A stretch of 64,000 nucleotides of DNA from Isoptericola luteus (GCF_020297055.1 NZ_JAIXCQ010000001.1:124001-188000); one strand, 5' to 3'. Shown: positions 24,156 through 33,275, numbered from the stretch's first letter. Notes: generated from the sequence alone by a model not told the origin. A program made the numbers and translations.

Positions 24156-24630
24156 CCCGTCCGCGCCCCGCTCGGGCCCGGCTGCGTCCGTGCCCCGCAC
24201 CGGCGCGGTCCCGTCCGCGACGCCCCGGGCCGGGGGTGCAGACCCCGCCGAGCGTGGCCTCGGCGACCTCGTCGGCGAGGTCACACGCGACCTGTCCACC
24301 CTGGTGCGCCAGGAGATCGAGCTGGCCAAGGCCGAGGCGAAGCAGTCCGCCAAGCAGGCGGGCAAGGGCGCGGGACTGCTCGCGGGCGCCGGTTACGGCG
24401 CGGGGCTGGCCGTCCTGTTCGCGTCGATCGCGCTCTGGTGGGCGCTCGGCGACCTCATGGGGCTGGGGTGGGCGGCGCTCGTCGTCGCCGTGCTCTGGGC
24501 GGTCGTCGCCGCCGTCCTCGCGCTCGTCGGTCGTTCGCAGGTCCGCCAGGCACCGGGCATGGAGGGCACGACCGACTCGCTGAAGAAGATCCCGCACGCG
24601 CTGCAAGGCGAAGAGGAGAAGAACCGATGA
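24139..24630 (+). CDS. Phage-holin-superfamily (DUF1469) membrane protein
   Basis: 163 residues. A disordered Ser/Pro N-terminus (1-45), an amphipathic helix DLSTLVRQEIELAKAEAKQS typical of DUF1469/holin superfamily III, and two adjacent membrane segments (about 78-98 and 105-127). Not a phage gene in this context: it occurs with DUF3618 proteins in many actinobacteria as an envelope or stress unit. Overlaps the previous gene's tail by 17 bp and the next start by 4 bp. Confidence 0.82.
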   Translation: MATVPDPSAPRSGPAASVPRTGAVPSATPRAGGADPAERGLGDLVGEVTRDLSTLVRQEIELAKAEAKQSAKQAGKGAGLLAGAGYGAGLAVLFASIALWWALGDLMGLGWAALVVAVLWAVVAAVLALVGRSQVRQAPGMEGTTDSLKKIPHALQGEEEKNR

Positions 24631-25238
24631 GCACCGAACCGGAACAGATCCGCGCCGACATCGAGCGCACGCGCCAGGAGCTGAGCGACGACGTCGACAC
24701 CCTGGGCGAGCACGTGCGGCCCGCCTCGGTGGCCCGCCGGCAGACCGAGCGGCTGCGGGGCAAGGCCCAGCGGTGGCGCGACCAGGCCATGGGTACGGCC
24801 GGCTCGGCGACCTCCCGGGCCGCCGACACCCTGCGCGACGGCGCGGACTCCGTGCGCGACAGCGCCGGCTCCGTGGGCGACACGGTCGCGCGGGCGCCCC
24901 ACGCCGTGCGCGAGCAGGCGCAGGGGAACCCCGTCGCCGTCGGGCTGATCGCCTTCGGCGCCGGGCTGCTGGCGGCGGCATTCGTCCCCGCCACGCGGCA
25001 GGAGCAGGAGGCCGCGACGAAGCTCAGGGACGCCGCCGAACCCCTGGTGGAGGAGGTCAAGGAGGCCGGCGGGGAGATGGCGCAGGAGCTGCGCGGCACC
25101 GCGCAGGAGCAGGCGGAAGGGCTGCGCGACTCCGCCATGGAGGCCGGCCGCGAGGTGGCCGAGCACGGCAAGCAGGCCGCGGGGGACGTCGCCGACCAGG
25201 TGCGCGGGGACCAGGGAGAGGGGGGCGCGACCCGCTGA
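24627..25238 (+). CDS. DUF3618 protein
   Basis: 203 residues. N-terminal DUF3618 motif (about 6-45, IRADIERTRQELSDDVD), then repeated amphipathic LEA-like helices (DTLRDGADSVRDSAGSV), one membrane segment (about 100-120, VGLIAFGAGLLAAAFVP), and a second amphipathic stretch rich in Glu, Ala and Gln. Probably a membrane-bound stress protein acting with the holin-like and first protein. ATGA overlap with the holin-like gene and GAGGAGAAG ribosome site. A GC hairpin follows at 25268. Confidence 0.85.
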   Translation: MSTEPEQIRADIERTRQELSDDVDTLGEHVRPASVARRQTERLRGKAQRWRDQAMGTAGSATSRAADTLRDGADSVRDSAGSVGDTVARAPHAVREQAQGNPVAVGLIAFGAGLLAAAFVPATRQEQEAATKLRDAAEPLVEEVKEAGGEMAQELRGTAQEQAEGLRDSAMEAGREVAEHGKQAAGDVADQVRGDQGEGGATR

Positions 25239-25267
25239 GCCGCCCCTCCCGCCAGGGCGCCGTCGCG

Positions 25268-25304
25268 GGCGACGCCCGCCGGTGCGTGCACCGGGGGCGT
25301 CGCC
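25268..25304 (+). terminator. Terminator hairpin after the DUF3618 gene
   Basis: Arms ggcgacgcccgccggtgc and gcaccgggggcgtcgcc pair with a single bulge across a short GT loop, 29 bp after the DUF3618 stop. Likely end of the three-gene envelope operon. Confidence 0.7.
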
Positions 25305-25478
25305 CCGGCGGGCCTCGCGCGGACGACCGGCGTGGGCGCGCAGATCGCCGCCGCGACCGGTCGGTGTCCGGTGTCCTGGACGGCGAGGAGCATGGTCCCC
25401 TCGGGTCGCGACGCCGTGGGCGATCTGTCATGCGTCGTGCGCCGCGCGTCGGCGCCCGGACGGTGCGAGAGTGGCGGC

Positions 25479-25793
25479 ATGACGTCACGACCTCGTCTGC
25501 GCACAGCGACCGTGGTGCTCGCCGTCGGGGCGCTCCTGCTGCTGGGCGCGTGCGCCGCCGGCCCGAACCCCGGGGTCGACACCACGACGATCGGCGGTGC
25601 GGGACCCTACGGGTTCTGGTGGGGCCTGTGGCAGGGGATGATCCTGCCGGTCACCTTCGTGATCTCCTTGTTCACGGACTCCGTGTCCGTGTACGAGGTG
25701 CACAACAGCGGCAACTGGTACGACGTCGGGTTCGTGCTGGGCATCTCCCTGGTGTTCGGCGGCCCGTTCGGCGCCAGCCGCGTCAACCGCTGA
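25479..25793 (+). CDS. Small membrane lipoprotein of a conserved family
   Basis: 104 residues. Lipobox LLGACA gives lipid-Cys25. Next comes GFWWGLWQGMILPVTFVISL, a membrane segment, then SVYEVHNSGNWYDVGFVLG and a second membrane segment. This sequence type (FWxGLW...YEVHN.G.WYD.GF) recurs in many bacteria as an uncharacterised small membrane protein. Its last 11 bases overlap the end of the convergent APC permease gene. Confidence 0.75.
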   Translation: MTSRPRLRTATVVLAVGALLLLGACAAGPNPGVDTTTIGGAGPYGFWWGLWQGMILPVTFVISLFTDSVSVYEVHNSGNWYDVGFVLGISLVFGGPFGASRVNR

Positions 25794-27060
25794 CCCGGCG
25801 CACCCGCACCCACCGCAGGGCCACCCCGAGCGCGAGCACACCAAGCCCGGCCAGCACCGACCCCAGCGGGAGGGTCGTGCACAGCACGAGGCAGCCGCCC
25901 AGCCCGACGCCCTGCAGCGCCCGGGGGTATCGCCGGTGCTCCGCGCCCTGCGTCCAGGCGGCGAGGTTCGCCACCGCGTAGTAGACGAGCACGCCGAACG
26001 ACGAGAACCCGATCGCCCCGCGCAGGTCCACGGTGAGCACCAGGGCGCAGACGACGACGGCGACGGCGACCTCCGCGCGGTGCGGCACCTGGTAGCGCGG
26101 GTGCACCGCGGCGAGCGCGCGCGGCAGGTCGTTCTCGCGCGCCATGGCCAGCGTGGTGCGTCCCACCCCCGCGACCAGCGCGAGCAGCGCCCCCAGCGAC
26201 GCGAGCGCCGCCCCCGCCCGCACGACGGCGGACGCCCACGGCGTGCCGACGACGGCGGCGGCCAGGGGCGCCGTCGACGCCGCCACGGCCGGCAGGCCGA
26301 GCACGGCCAGCAGGGTCACCGCCACCACGGCGTACAGCACGACGACCCCGCCCAGCGCGCCCATGATCGCCCGGGGGATGGCGCGCGCCGGGTCGCGCAC
26401 CTCCTCGCCGAGGGTGGCGATGCGTGCGTACCCGGCGAACGCGAAGAAGAGCAGGCCCGCCGCCTGCAGCACGCCGTACCAGCCGGCGGGCCCGCCCAGG
26501 AGCCCCGCGCCGGCGTCGGGCCCGGCGACCACCCGCGACCAGGCGGGCGCGCCGCTGCCCAGCGCGACCGCCGTCCACACGCCGAGCGCCAGCAGCACCA
26601 GGGCCACGATCACGCGGGCGAGCCTGGCGGTGCGGGTGACCCCGCGGTAGGCCACCGCGGCCAGGGCGACGACGGCGAGCGCAGCGACCGGCCGCTGGGA
26701 GGCCGCCGGGACGGCGTAGGCGGCGAAGGTGAGCGCCATCGCCGCGCAGCTCGCCGTCTTGCCGACCACGAACCCCCACCCGGCGACGTACCCCCACCAG
26801 GGGCCGAGGCGCTCGCGGCCGTAGACGTAGGTGCCGCCGGAGGCGGGGTACTGCGCGGCGAGCTGCGCCGACGACGTCGCGTTCCCGTAGGCGACGACGG
26901 CGGCGAGGGCGAGGGCGACGAGCAGCGCCGTCCCCGTCCCGGCCGGGAGCACGGCCTGCGCGGCCGGGCCGAAGGCGGCGAAGACTCCGGCCCCCACCAT
27001 GGCCGACAGGCCGACGACCACGGCGTCGGAGGTGGTGAGGCGGCGGGCGAGAGCGGTCAC
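25783..27060 (-). CDS. APC-superfamily amino-acid permease
   Basis: 425 residues with about 12 predicted membrane segments. The start region SDAVVVGLSAMVGAGVFAAF carries the unwound helix-1 signature of APC transporters, and TSSAQLAAQYPASGGTYVYG follows as in YjeH/cationic-amino-acid-type members. Substrate unknown. GTG 27060 is chosen because the region upstream overlaps the TetR operator. Divergent from tetR; the intergenic palindrome may serve both genes. Confidence 0.85.
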   Translation of the reverse strand: MTALARRLTTSDAVVVGLSAMVGAGVFAAFGPAAQAVLPAGTGTALLVALALAAVVAYGNATSSAQLAAQYPASGGTYVYGRERLGPWWGYVAGWGFVVGKTASCAAMALTFAAYAVPAASQRPVAALAVVALAAVAYRGVTRTARLARVIVALVLLALGVWTAVALGSGAPAWSRVVAGPDAGAGLLGGPAGWYGVLQAAGLLFFAFAGYARIATLGEEVRDPARAIPRAIMGALGGVVVLYAVVAVTLLAVLGLPAVAASTAPLAAAVVGTPWASAVVRAGAALASLGALLALVAGVGRTTLAMARENDLPRALAAVHPRYQVPHRAEVAVAVVVCALVLTVDLRGAIGFSSFGVLVYYAVANLAAWTQGAEHRRYPRALQGVGLGGCLVLCTTLPLGSVLAGLGVLALGVALRWVRVRRVSG

Positions 27061-27097
27061 GGCCCGATCTTCTCGCGCCCGGGGTCTTGCGGTCGCG

Positions 27098-27133
27098 GCT
27101 GAACGCGTGTTTAGTGTTGAACATGCGTTCAGC
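27098..27133. promoter_or_regulatory. TetR operator overlapping the tetR -10 and start codon
   Basis: Inverted repeat gctgaacgc (27098-27106) and gcgttcagc (27125-27133), with an inner TGTT/AACA pair. It encloses TAGTGT (27112-27117), the likely -10 for the TetR gene, 5 nt before ATG 27123. Autorepression and control of the divergent APC gene are inferred. Confidence 0.65.
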
Positions 27134-27809
27134 ATCGGCCGAGCCGGACACCGGCACCCGCGCCCGCATCCGGGACGCCGCGGTGCTGCGGTTCGCGAAG
27201 TCGGGCTTCGGGGCCTCGGTCCGTTCGATCGCCGCGGAGGCCGGGGTGAGCCCGGCCCTCGTCATCCACCACTTCGGCTCCAAGGACGAGCTCCACGCCG
27301 CGTGCGACGAGCACGTGCTCGCGTGGATCGTGGAGACCAAGCGGCAGAACATGGGCAAGGCGGCGCGCGGCCAGCTGCTGGAGGTCCTCGCCCAGGCCGA
27401 CGACATGGCCCCGCTCGTCGGCTACGTGCTGCGGTCCCTGCAGGCCGGCGGCTCGGTGGGCAGGACGTTCGTCGAGCACATGATCGACGACGCCGAGCAG
27501 TACACGGCCGAGGCGGTCGCCGACGGCATCGTGAGGCCCAGCCGGGACGAGCGGGCCCGGGTGCGCTACCTCGTGTACTCGTCCCTGGGCGCGCTGATGC
27601 TGTCTGTCACGATGAACCCGCCGGAGGACCCGGAGGACGTCAACGCGGCCGTCCGCGCCTTCACGGACGACCTCTACCTGCCGATGCTCGAGATGTTCAC
27701 GGAAGGCTTCCTCACCACGCGGCGCATGCTCGACGACTACCTCCTGTACGTGTCCGACCCGCCGGGGACCGGGGGCGAGGCCGAGGACACCGACGGCACC
27801 GCCGCCTGA
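27123..27809 (+). CDS. TetR-family regulator of the ABC exporter
   Basis: 228 residues. N-terminal TetR HTH (about 12-58, GFGASVRSIAAEAGVSPALV followed by IHHFGSKDEL), then an all-helical ligand-binding domain. ATG 27123 is chosen from the -10 spacing, giving a leaderless transcript. The ABC exporter genes follow on the same strand 57 bp downstream, so it most likely represses them until a drug-like ligand binds. Confidence 0.9.
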   Translation: MRSASAEPDTGTRARIRDAAVLRFAKSGFGASVRSIAAEAGVSPALVIHHFGSKDELHAACDEHVLAWIVETKRQNMGKAARGQLLEVLAQADDMAPLVGYVLRSLQAGGSVGRTFVEHMIDDAEQYTAEAVADGIVRPSRDERARVRYLVYSSLGALMLSVTMNPPEDPEDVNAAVRAFTDDLYLPMLEMFTEGFLTTRRMLDDYLLYVSDPPGTGGEAEDTDGTAA

Positions 27810-27866
27810 CCTCGCGTTCCCGCAGCCGCATCCCGGACACCGTCGTCACGAGAACGAGGAACCTCC

Positions 27867-28832
27867 ATGACCACCACCCGCACCTCCGGCGAGCCCGCCG
27901 TCGAGATCCACGACCTGCGCAAGTCGTTCGGCTCCGTCCAGGCCCTGGACGGGCTGGACCTCACGGTCGCCACCGGCCAGGTGGCCGGCTTCCTCGGCCC
28001 CAACGGGGCCGGGAAGTCCACGACGATCCGCGTGCTGCTCGGCCTGCTGCGCTCCGACTCCGGCAGCGCCCGCCTGCTGGGCGGCGACCCCTGGCGGGAC
28101 GCCGTCGCGCTGCACCGCCGGCTGGCCTACGTGCCGGGCGACGTGTCGCTGTGGCCTGGCCTCACGGGCGGCGAGGCGATCGACTACCTCGCTCGCCTGC
28201 GCGGCAACCCCGACAAGAAGCGCAAGGCCGAGCTGCTCGAGCGGTTCGAGCTCGACCCCACCAAGAAGGCGCGCACCTACTCGAAGGGCAACCGGCAGAA
28301 GGTCGCGCTCGTCGCGGCGCTCGCCTCCCGCGTCGACCTGCTCGTGCTCGACGAGCCCACGTCCGGCCTGGACCCGCTCATGGAGGCCGTGTTCACGCAG
28401 TACGTGCGCGAGGCCAAGGAGTCGGGCACCTCGGTGCTGCTGAGCAGCCACATCCTGTCCGAGGTCGAGAAGGTCTGCGACACCGTGACGATCATCCGCG
28501 GCGGCCGCGCCGTGGAGTCCGGCACGCTCGACGACCTGCGCCACCTCACGCGCACGAGCGTGACCGCCGTCGTCGACCGCGACCCGGGCGCGATCGCCGC
28601 GCTGCCGGGCGTGCACGACCTCGCGACGTCCCCCGACGCCGCCGGCACCCGCGTGACGTTCGACGTCGACAACGCGGCGATGGGCGACCTGCTGCCGACC
28701 GTCGGCGCGCTGGGCGTGCGGTCGTTCACCGCCACGCCGCCGTCGCTGGAGGAGCTGTTCATGCGGCACTACGGCGACGAGCCGGCGGGCGAGGCGGCCG
28801 CCGACGACGCCGCGCGGGCGGGTGCACGATGA
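27867..28832 (+). CDS. ABC exporter ATPase, drug/polyketide type
   Basis: 321 residues. Walker [10 protein letters not shown] (about 49-57), ABC signature YSKGNRQK (a variant of LSGGQ with SKGN), Walker [15 protein letters not shown]-loop in LLSSHILSE, and a C-terminal regulatory extension of about 90 residues. Energises efflux by the ABC-2 permease encoded by the overlapping next gene. Ribosome site GAGGAAC before ATG 27867. Confidence 0.92.
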   Translation: MTTTRTSGEPAVEIHDLRKSFGSVQALDGLDLTVATGQVAGFLGPNGAGKSTTIRVLLGLLRSDSGSARLLGGDPWRDAVALHRRLAYVPGDVSLWPGLTGGEAIDYLARLRGNPDKKRKAELLERFELDPTKKARTYSKGNRQKVALVAALASRVDLLVLDEPTSGLDPLMEAVFTQYVREAKESGTSVLLSSHILSEVEKVCDTVTIIRGGRAVESGTLDDLRHLTRTSVTAVVDRDPGAIAALPGVHDLATSPDAAGTRVTFDVDNAAMGDLLPTVGALGVRSFTATPPSLEELFMRHYGDEPAGEAAADDAARAGAR

Positions 28833-30430
28833 GCACGCTTACGGGGACCGGGAGCCTGGTGCGGTTCATCGTGCGCCGCGACCGCGTGCGCATCGTCGCG
28901 TGGAGCCTGGGCATCCCCCTGCTGTACCTCGCGGCCCTGCCCGAGTACGTGCTGATGTCCGACGACGCCACCGGGCTGCAGGCGCGCGCCGCGCTGGTGC
29001 GCTCGCCCGCGATGGTCTCGATGACGGGCCCGGGCTACGGCACCGACGACTACACGGTCGGGGCCGCGGTGGCCAACGAGCTCGTGCTGTGGGTGGTGCT
29101 CGCGCTCGCCGTGATGAGCATCCTGCAGGTGGTGCGGCACACGCGCGCCGAGGAAGAGTCCAGCCGGTCGGAGCTGGTGCGGGCCGCCGTCGTCGGACGG
29201 CACGCGGCCGCGGTGGCGGTGCTGGTCGTCGTGGTGCTGGTGAACCTCCTCGTCGCGGTGCTGTCCGCGGGGGTGCTCGTCGCGAACGACCTGGCGGCCG
29301 TCGACTCGGTCGCGATGACCCTCGGCATCGCGCTGAGCGCGCTGACGTTCGGCGCGATCGCGCTCGTGGCGGCGCAGGTCACCGAGCACTCGCGCGGCGC
29401 CACCGGGATCTCGTTCGCCGCGCTCGGCGCCGCGTTCACGCTGCGCACCGTCGGCGACATGCAGGAGCTGGGGGGCAGCTGGGTGTCGTGGCTGTCGCCG
29501 ATCGCCTGGGCCCAGCAGATGCGCTCGTACGTGGACCTGCGCTGGTGGCCGGCGGCGCTCGGTCTCGTCGCGATCGTCGTGCTGCTGCTCGTGGCGTCGG
29601 CGCTCGCGTCCCGCCGCGACTTCGGCGGCGGCCTCGTCGCCGACCGCGGTGGGCGCGCGGACGCCGGCGCGCTCCTGCGTGCGCCGTCGGCGGTGGCGTG
29701 GAGGCAGCAGCGCATGTCCCTGCTGTGGACGGCGCTGGGCCTCGCGCTCATGTGGCTCGCGACCGGCACCGTGGTCGCGCAGATCCCCCAGATGGCGGAG
29801 TCCCTCGAGGAGAACCCCGTCTACGCGGCCCTGCTGGGCGAGGGCGACCTCGAGAAGGCGTTCGTCGGCATCGTCGTGCTCTACGCGGCGCTCGGCGCCG
29901 GCGCGTACGGGCTGGTCGCGACGCTGCGCGCCAAGGCGGAGGAGGAGGCCGGGCGGGCCGAGCAGGTCCTCGCGACGCCGGTCTCCCGCGGCCGGTGGCT
30001 GGGCGCGGGCCTGGTCGTGTCGTCGATCGGGACGGCGGTCGTGCTGCTGGCGGGCGTGCTGGCGCTGGGGGCCGGCGTGGCGGCGTCCGGGATCGCCGAG
30101 CCATCGTTCGGCGCCGTCGCGGGCGTCGGGGCGCTCTACCTCCCCGCGCTCCTGGTTCTGGTGGGGCTGGCCGCGGCCCTGTACGCGTGGGTGCCGGGTG
30201 CCACCCCGTTCGTGTGGCTGGTCTACGGCTACACGCTCGTGGTCGCGATGTTCGCCGACCTGTTCGGCCTGCCCGAGTGGGCGCGCCAGGCGTCGCCGTT
30301 CTGGTGGGTACCGGACCCGCTCACCGCCGACGTCGACTGGGTCCACGTGGGCGGGCTGAGCGGCGTCGCCGTGGTGCTGTTCGCGCTGGGGTTCGCCGGG
30401 TTCCGACGACGGGACGTCGCGACGCGCTGA
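28829..30430 (+). CDS. ABC-2 type permease, exporter of polyketide-antibiotic type
   Basis: 533 residues made of two six-segment halves (about 20-265 and 290-530), as in the TnrB3/COG3559 family of putative polyketide antibiotic exporters. Starts with [24 protein letters not shown] overlap with the ATPase gene indicates coupled translation. With the TetR gene it forms a typical self-contained drug-resistance unit. It ends 40 bp before the change to lower-GC DNA. Confidence 0.88.
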   Translation: MSTLTGTGSLVRFIVRRDRVRIVAWSLGIPLLYLAALPEYVLMSDDATGLQARAALVRSPAMVSMTGPGYGTDDYTVGAAVANELVLWVVLALAVMSILQVVRHTRAEEESSRSELVRAAVVGRHAAAVAVLVVVVLVNLLVAVLSAGVLVANDLAAVDSVAMTLGIALSALTFGAIALVAAQVTEHSRGATGISFAALGAAFTLRTVGDMQELGGSWVSWLSPIAWAQQMRSYVDLRWWPAALGLVAIVVLLLVASALASRRDFGGGLVADRGGRADAGALLRAPSAVAWRQQRMSLLWTALGLALMWLATGTVVAQIPQMAESLEENPVYAALLGEGDLEKAFVGIVVLYAALGAGAYGLVATLRAKAEEEAGRAEQVLATPVSRGRWLGAGLVVSSIGTAVVLLAGVLALGAGVAASGIAEPSFGAVAGVGALYLPALLVLVGLAAALYAWVPGATPFVWLVYGYTLVVAMFADLFGLPEWARQASPFWWVPDPLTADVDWVHVGGLSGVAVVLFALGFAGFRRRDVATR

Positions 30431-30470
30431 GCCGTCGCGCACGACCGACCTCGTTCGCGCCCGAACACCA

Positions 30471-30755
30471 ATGACCGCGAGGCCTAGGGCAACGCGACAT
30501 AGATCACAAAATTGCCACTACGATGATCTATATGGTGACAATCGGAACAAGTTGCATGCGGGCAACTCGTACGTTCTTGGCCCCTATCCGACGAGCGCGT
30601 ACTCGTCCGGAACCAGCCACTGGCCGCCTGGTGCCGGATTCGGGAAGTTCTACAACGGGACGACGTGGAAGACGACCGCGAAGAACGGGAGCGTCATCGG
30701 CTGTGGCGACGGCTATTGGAGCGTGTACACCACGGGCGACCTGAATCTGGCGTAG
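30471..30755 (+). CDS. Small Gly/aromatic-rich protein in low-GC DNA, unrecognised
   Basis: Up to 94 residues; the start is uncertain (ATG 30471, or TTG 30552 giving 67 residues). The C-terminal two thirds is rich in Gly, Tyr, Trp, Ser and Thr (HAGNSYVLGPYP, GTSHWPPGAGFGKFYNGTT, GCGDGYWSVYTTG), with one Cys in GCGDG, and looks like a small beta protein. No signal peptide in this frame. GC is low: 28 of 60 bases in 30481-30540. It ends 4 bp before the lipoprotein gene. The size and composition recall secreted bacteriocin-like peptides, but no known family matches, and a decayed 5' end is possible. Confidence 0.4.
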   Translation: MTARPRATRHRSQNCHYDDLYGDNRNKLHAGNSYVLGPYPTSAYSSGTSHWPPGAGFGKFYNGTTWKTTAKNGSVIGCGDGYWSVYTTGDLNLA

Positions 30756-30759
30756 ACCT

Positions 30760-31380
30760 ATGCATCCGCGCGCAAGATCGCGTGAACGGGGAGTGTCCGG
30801 GTTCGAACGAGTGAGGATCTCGTGGCTGTTCATCGCGGGATTGATGCTGTCGATTGGAGCTTGTGGCAGTCCGCAGGCCCCGGCTAGCAAGGCCACCGCG
30901 GGTCCGGATGTCGGGAATGTCGCGACGGCTGCACCTGTGACCACGGAGGAACTAGCGGCCGCCAAGGAGGGATTGGCCGCCAAGGAAGCCGCGCACGAAG
31001 ACTGGATCGCGCAGTCCGTCCGGTGCTTGCGGGAGAAAGGCTGGGAGGGCGTGACGGCGGATGCCGGTGGCCTGTCCTACGAAACCCTTCCGCGGGACCA
31101 AGCAGGAGCTTTCACCGACGATATGGCCGCCTGCGAGGATGCCGTCGGACCGGGACCGTACGACGAGCCGCTGACCAGGGCCGAGGTTGCAGTCGTCTAT
31201 GACCGGTGGGTTGACGCGAAGGCCTGCCTGGAGGGTCTAGGACACGAGATCTCGGAGCCGCCGTCGGTGAACGTCTTCATCGACGATTACCTGCACGGTG
31301 ACGACGGACCGTGGTCACCGTTCGCGGAGCTCCCGGCCGGGGTAGCCCTCGACCGCGTGAAGCAGACGTGCCCGGAGTGA
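30760..31380 (+). CDS. Lipoprotein with three C-x4-G motifs
   Basis: 206 residues. Lipobox SIGAC gives lipid-Cys35 after a basic N-region and the hydrophobic segment WLFIAGLML; in-frame GTG starts at 30793 and 30811 would give more usual signal lengths. The mature part is a helical, acidic domain with three C-x4-G motifs (CLREKG, CEDAVG, CLEGLG) and a final Cys. Similar Cys-Gly lipoproteins sit beside peptidoglycan-binding adaptors and MacB-type transporters in other actinobacteria (general knowledge). Base composition is lower in GC than the neighbours. Likely a surface partner or sensor of the transporter downstream. Confidence 0.75.
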   Translation: MHPRARSRERGVSGFERVRISWLFIAGLMLSIGACGSPQAPASKATAGPDVGNVATAAPVTTEELAAAKEGLAAKEAAHEDWIAQSVRCLREKGWEGVTADAGGLSYETLPRDQAGAFTDDMAACEDAVGPGPYDEPLTRAEVAVVYDRWVDAKACLEGLGHEISEPPSVNVFIDDYLHGDDGPWSPFAELPAGVALDRVKQTCPE

Positions 31381-31518
31381 CGTTGTCGGCCGATGGTTAG
31401 CGTCCGACACCATGGCTCCCGTACCTCCCGGCACGACTCGCGAGCGCATCGCGCCAGTCCTTGCACCGCATCGCCTGAGTCAGACACGCGCCCCGACAAT
31501 GACGAGGAGAAGACCGGC

Positions 31519-32613
31519 ATGAGCGGATCGAGGCTCCAGACGTCCTTCGGGCCACAGCGAGTGTGGGTAGCGGCCGGCATCGTCGTGGTGCTAGCGGCGG
31601 GGGCCGCGCTCGGCGTTGCGTTGAAGGCGCTCCTCGCCCCGTCGCCGGTAGTCCCCGCCAGCCCGCAGTATGCACTCGTCGTGGCGGATCACGGGACGGT
31701 GGGGCGATCGATCCGCCTCGACGTCACGGCTCGCCGCATTGGCGGCACGGCGGTGGTGAACGCGGTGCACGGCGTCCTCACCGAGCACCTCGTCGAGCAG
31801 GGGGGAACTGTCGAGTCAGGCAGGAGGCTGTACTCGGTCGACCTCCGCCCCGTCGTCGTCGCAGCAGGCGACGTCCCCGCCTTCCGCGACCTGGCCCGCG
31901 GCATCAAGGGGAGCGACGTCCGCCAGCTCCAGCAGATGCTCGTCGACGTCGGCGCGCGCACGGCGGACGCCGACGGCACGTTTGGAGCCGCCACACAACA
32001 GCAGGTCCGCGCCTGGCAGGAACGGGTGGGGCTCCCGGTCACTGGCACGGTTCCGCTCGGGCAGCTGGTGTTCGTCCCGAGGCTTCCTGGGCTCGCGGAC
32101 TGGGCCGATGACGTCCCGCTCGGCACCACGCTGGGAGCGGGTTCCGTGATCGCTGAGGTCGTGCCCGATGACGTGACCTTCGAGATGACAGTTCCGGAGG
32201 ACCAGTTGGGCCTGCTCGAGTCGGGCATGGTCGTCGAGATCACCGCGGGCGACGCCGAGCTGTCCGCCGTCATCGGCAAGATCGTCCGTCCGCAGGACGA
32301 CGCCGAAGCTGCTGTCGCGACGATCGAGCCGCTGGCTCAGAGCACCGTCTGTGACGGCAAGTGCGAGGGCATCGCTACCGCAGGCGACCAGATCCTCCCT
32401 GCCCGGGTGGTGGTGCTCGCGCCCACCGAGGGCATCGTGGTGCCAGCCGCCGCGCTCGACGTCGGGCACTCGGGCAGGGCTCAGGTGACGCTCGACGACG
32501 GCACTGCCGTCGATGTCACCGTAGACGCCGTCGAGGGTGGCCGCGCCGTGGTGAGTGGCCTGGAGCCCGGCGCGCGGGTACGTGTACCGGTCGGCGGGCA
32601 CGGCGGCGCATGA
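31519..32613 (+). CDS. Membrane-fusion-like adaptor with peptidoglycan-binding domain
   Basis: 364 residues. One membrane segment (about 15-38), a lipoyl/barrel-sandwich half (about 50-115, GVLTEHLVEQGGTVESG), an inserted PG_binding_1 domain (about 122-187, GSDVRQLQQMLVDVG, FGAATQQQVRAWQE), then the second half and a beta-barrel (about 195-360, VVEITAGDAELSA). It would link the inner-membrane transporter to the cell wall, as HlyD/MacA-like adaptors do in Gram-negatives. ATG 31519 with GAGGAGAAG upstream is preferred over the ATG at 31393. ATGA overlap with the ATPase gene. Confidence 0.83.
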   Translation: MSGSRLQTSFGPQRVWVAAGIVVVLAAGAALGVALKALLAPSPVVPASPQYALVVADHGTVGRSIRLDVTARRIGGTAVVNAVHGVLTEHLVEQGGTVESGRRLYSVDLRPVVVAAGDVPAFRDLARGIKGSDVRQLQQMLVDVGARTADADGTFGAATQQQVRAWQERVGLPVTGTVPLGQLVFVPRLPGLADWADDVPLGTTLGAGSVIAEVVPDDVTFEMTVPEDQLGLLESGMVVEITAGDAELSAVIGKIVRPQDDAEAAVATIEPLAQSTVCDGKCEGIATAGDQILPARVVVLAPTEGIVVPAAALDVGHSGRAQVTLDDGTAVDVTVDAVEGGRAVVSGLEPGARVRVPVGGHGGA

Positions 32614-33275
32614 CGACGGCACCGCGCCTCGCGATCGATGACGTCTCCTTCACCTACCCGGGCGGGAGTGAGGCCGTCGTCGACAGGTGGTCTCAGACTT
32701 TCGTCGCAGGCACGGTGACCGCACTCACCGGCCCCTCGGGGTGCGGGAAGTCGACGCGCCTGTACCTGCTGGCGCTACTCGCCCGTCCCACGGCCGGCCG
32801 GGTTCTGCTCGACGGGGTGCCCGTCGAGCGGCTCTCCGACCCGGTGCGAGCCCGCGTGCGTGCGCACCGGTTCGGGTTCGTCTTCCAAGACGCGGTGCTC
32901 GACCCGACGCGAACCGTCCTCGACAACATCGTCGAGTCCGTGCTGTACCGGCACGAGGATCCGGCGACGTTCGTCGGTCGAGCCGTCGAGCTCATGGACC
33001 GAGTAGGGGTCGAAGTGCCATTGCATCGTCGTCCGGCACAGATCTCCGGCGGCCAGGCGCAGCGCATCGCCTTGTGTCGCGCGCTGCTTGCGGACCCGGA
33101 CGTCGTATTTGCCGACGAGCCCACGGGAAATCTCGACCGTGCCACGGCCGACGTCGTGATGGGCGCAATGCGCGACCACGCCGCCGCCGGCGGGTGCGTC
33201 GTCATCGTCACCCACGATCCGACCGTCGCCGCGCAGGCCGACGTCCACCTCGACCTCGGGCCGCAGGCAGCATGA
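32610..33275 (+). CDS. MacB/LolD-type ABC ATPase
   Basis: 221 residues: Walker A GPSGCGKST, Q-loop FVFQDAV, signature ISGGQAQRIALCRAL, Walker B VVFADEPTGNLD, H-loop VTHD. All catalytic motifs are intact. The NLD after Walker B is typical of the MacB/LolD/FtsE group that pairs with FtsX-like permeases and does mechanotransmission rather than transmembrane transport. ATGA overlaps at both ends couple it to the adaptor and permease genes. Confidence 0.92.
   Translation: MTTAPRLAIDDVSFTYPGGSEAVVDRWSQTFVAGTVTALTGPSGCGKSTRLYLLALLARPTAGRVLLDGVPVERLSDPVRARVRAHRFGFVFQDAVLDPTRTVLDNIVESVLYRHEDPATFVGRAVELMDRVGVEVPLHRRPAQISGGQAQRIALCRALLADPDVVFADEPTGNLDRATADVVMGAMRDHAAAGGCVVIVTHDPTVAAQADVHLDLGPQAA

Noticed and set aside
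23000-24583. Reading the first envelope-cluster gene as one 527-codon frame
   Set aside because: It would start inside the divergent VOC gene and overlap the holin-like gene by 445 bp; ATG 23255 with a good ribosome site and a frame change near 23936 fit better.
24139-24630. Prophage remnant because of the holin-superfamily protein
   Set aside because: DUF1469 proteins beside DUF3618 genes are chromosomal envelope units in actinobacteria; no phage genes are near.
30523-30744. Alternative overlapping frame in the low-GC region
   Set aside because: Arg/Pro-rich composition typical of a shadow frame and no ribosome site.
30471-30755. Assignment of the small ORF as a lactococcin 972-type bacteriocin
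   Set aside because: Composition and transporter context are suggestive, but there is no signal peptide in frame and the typical motif order of that family is not seen.
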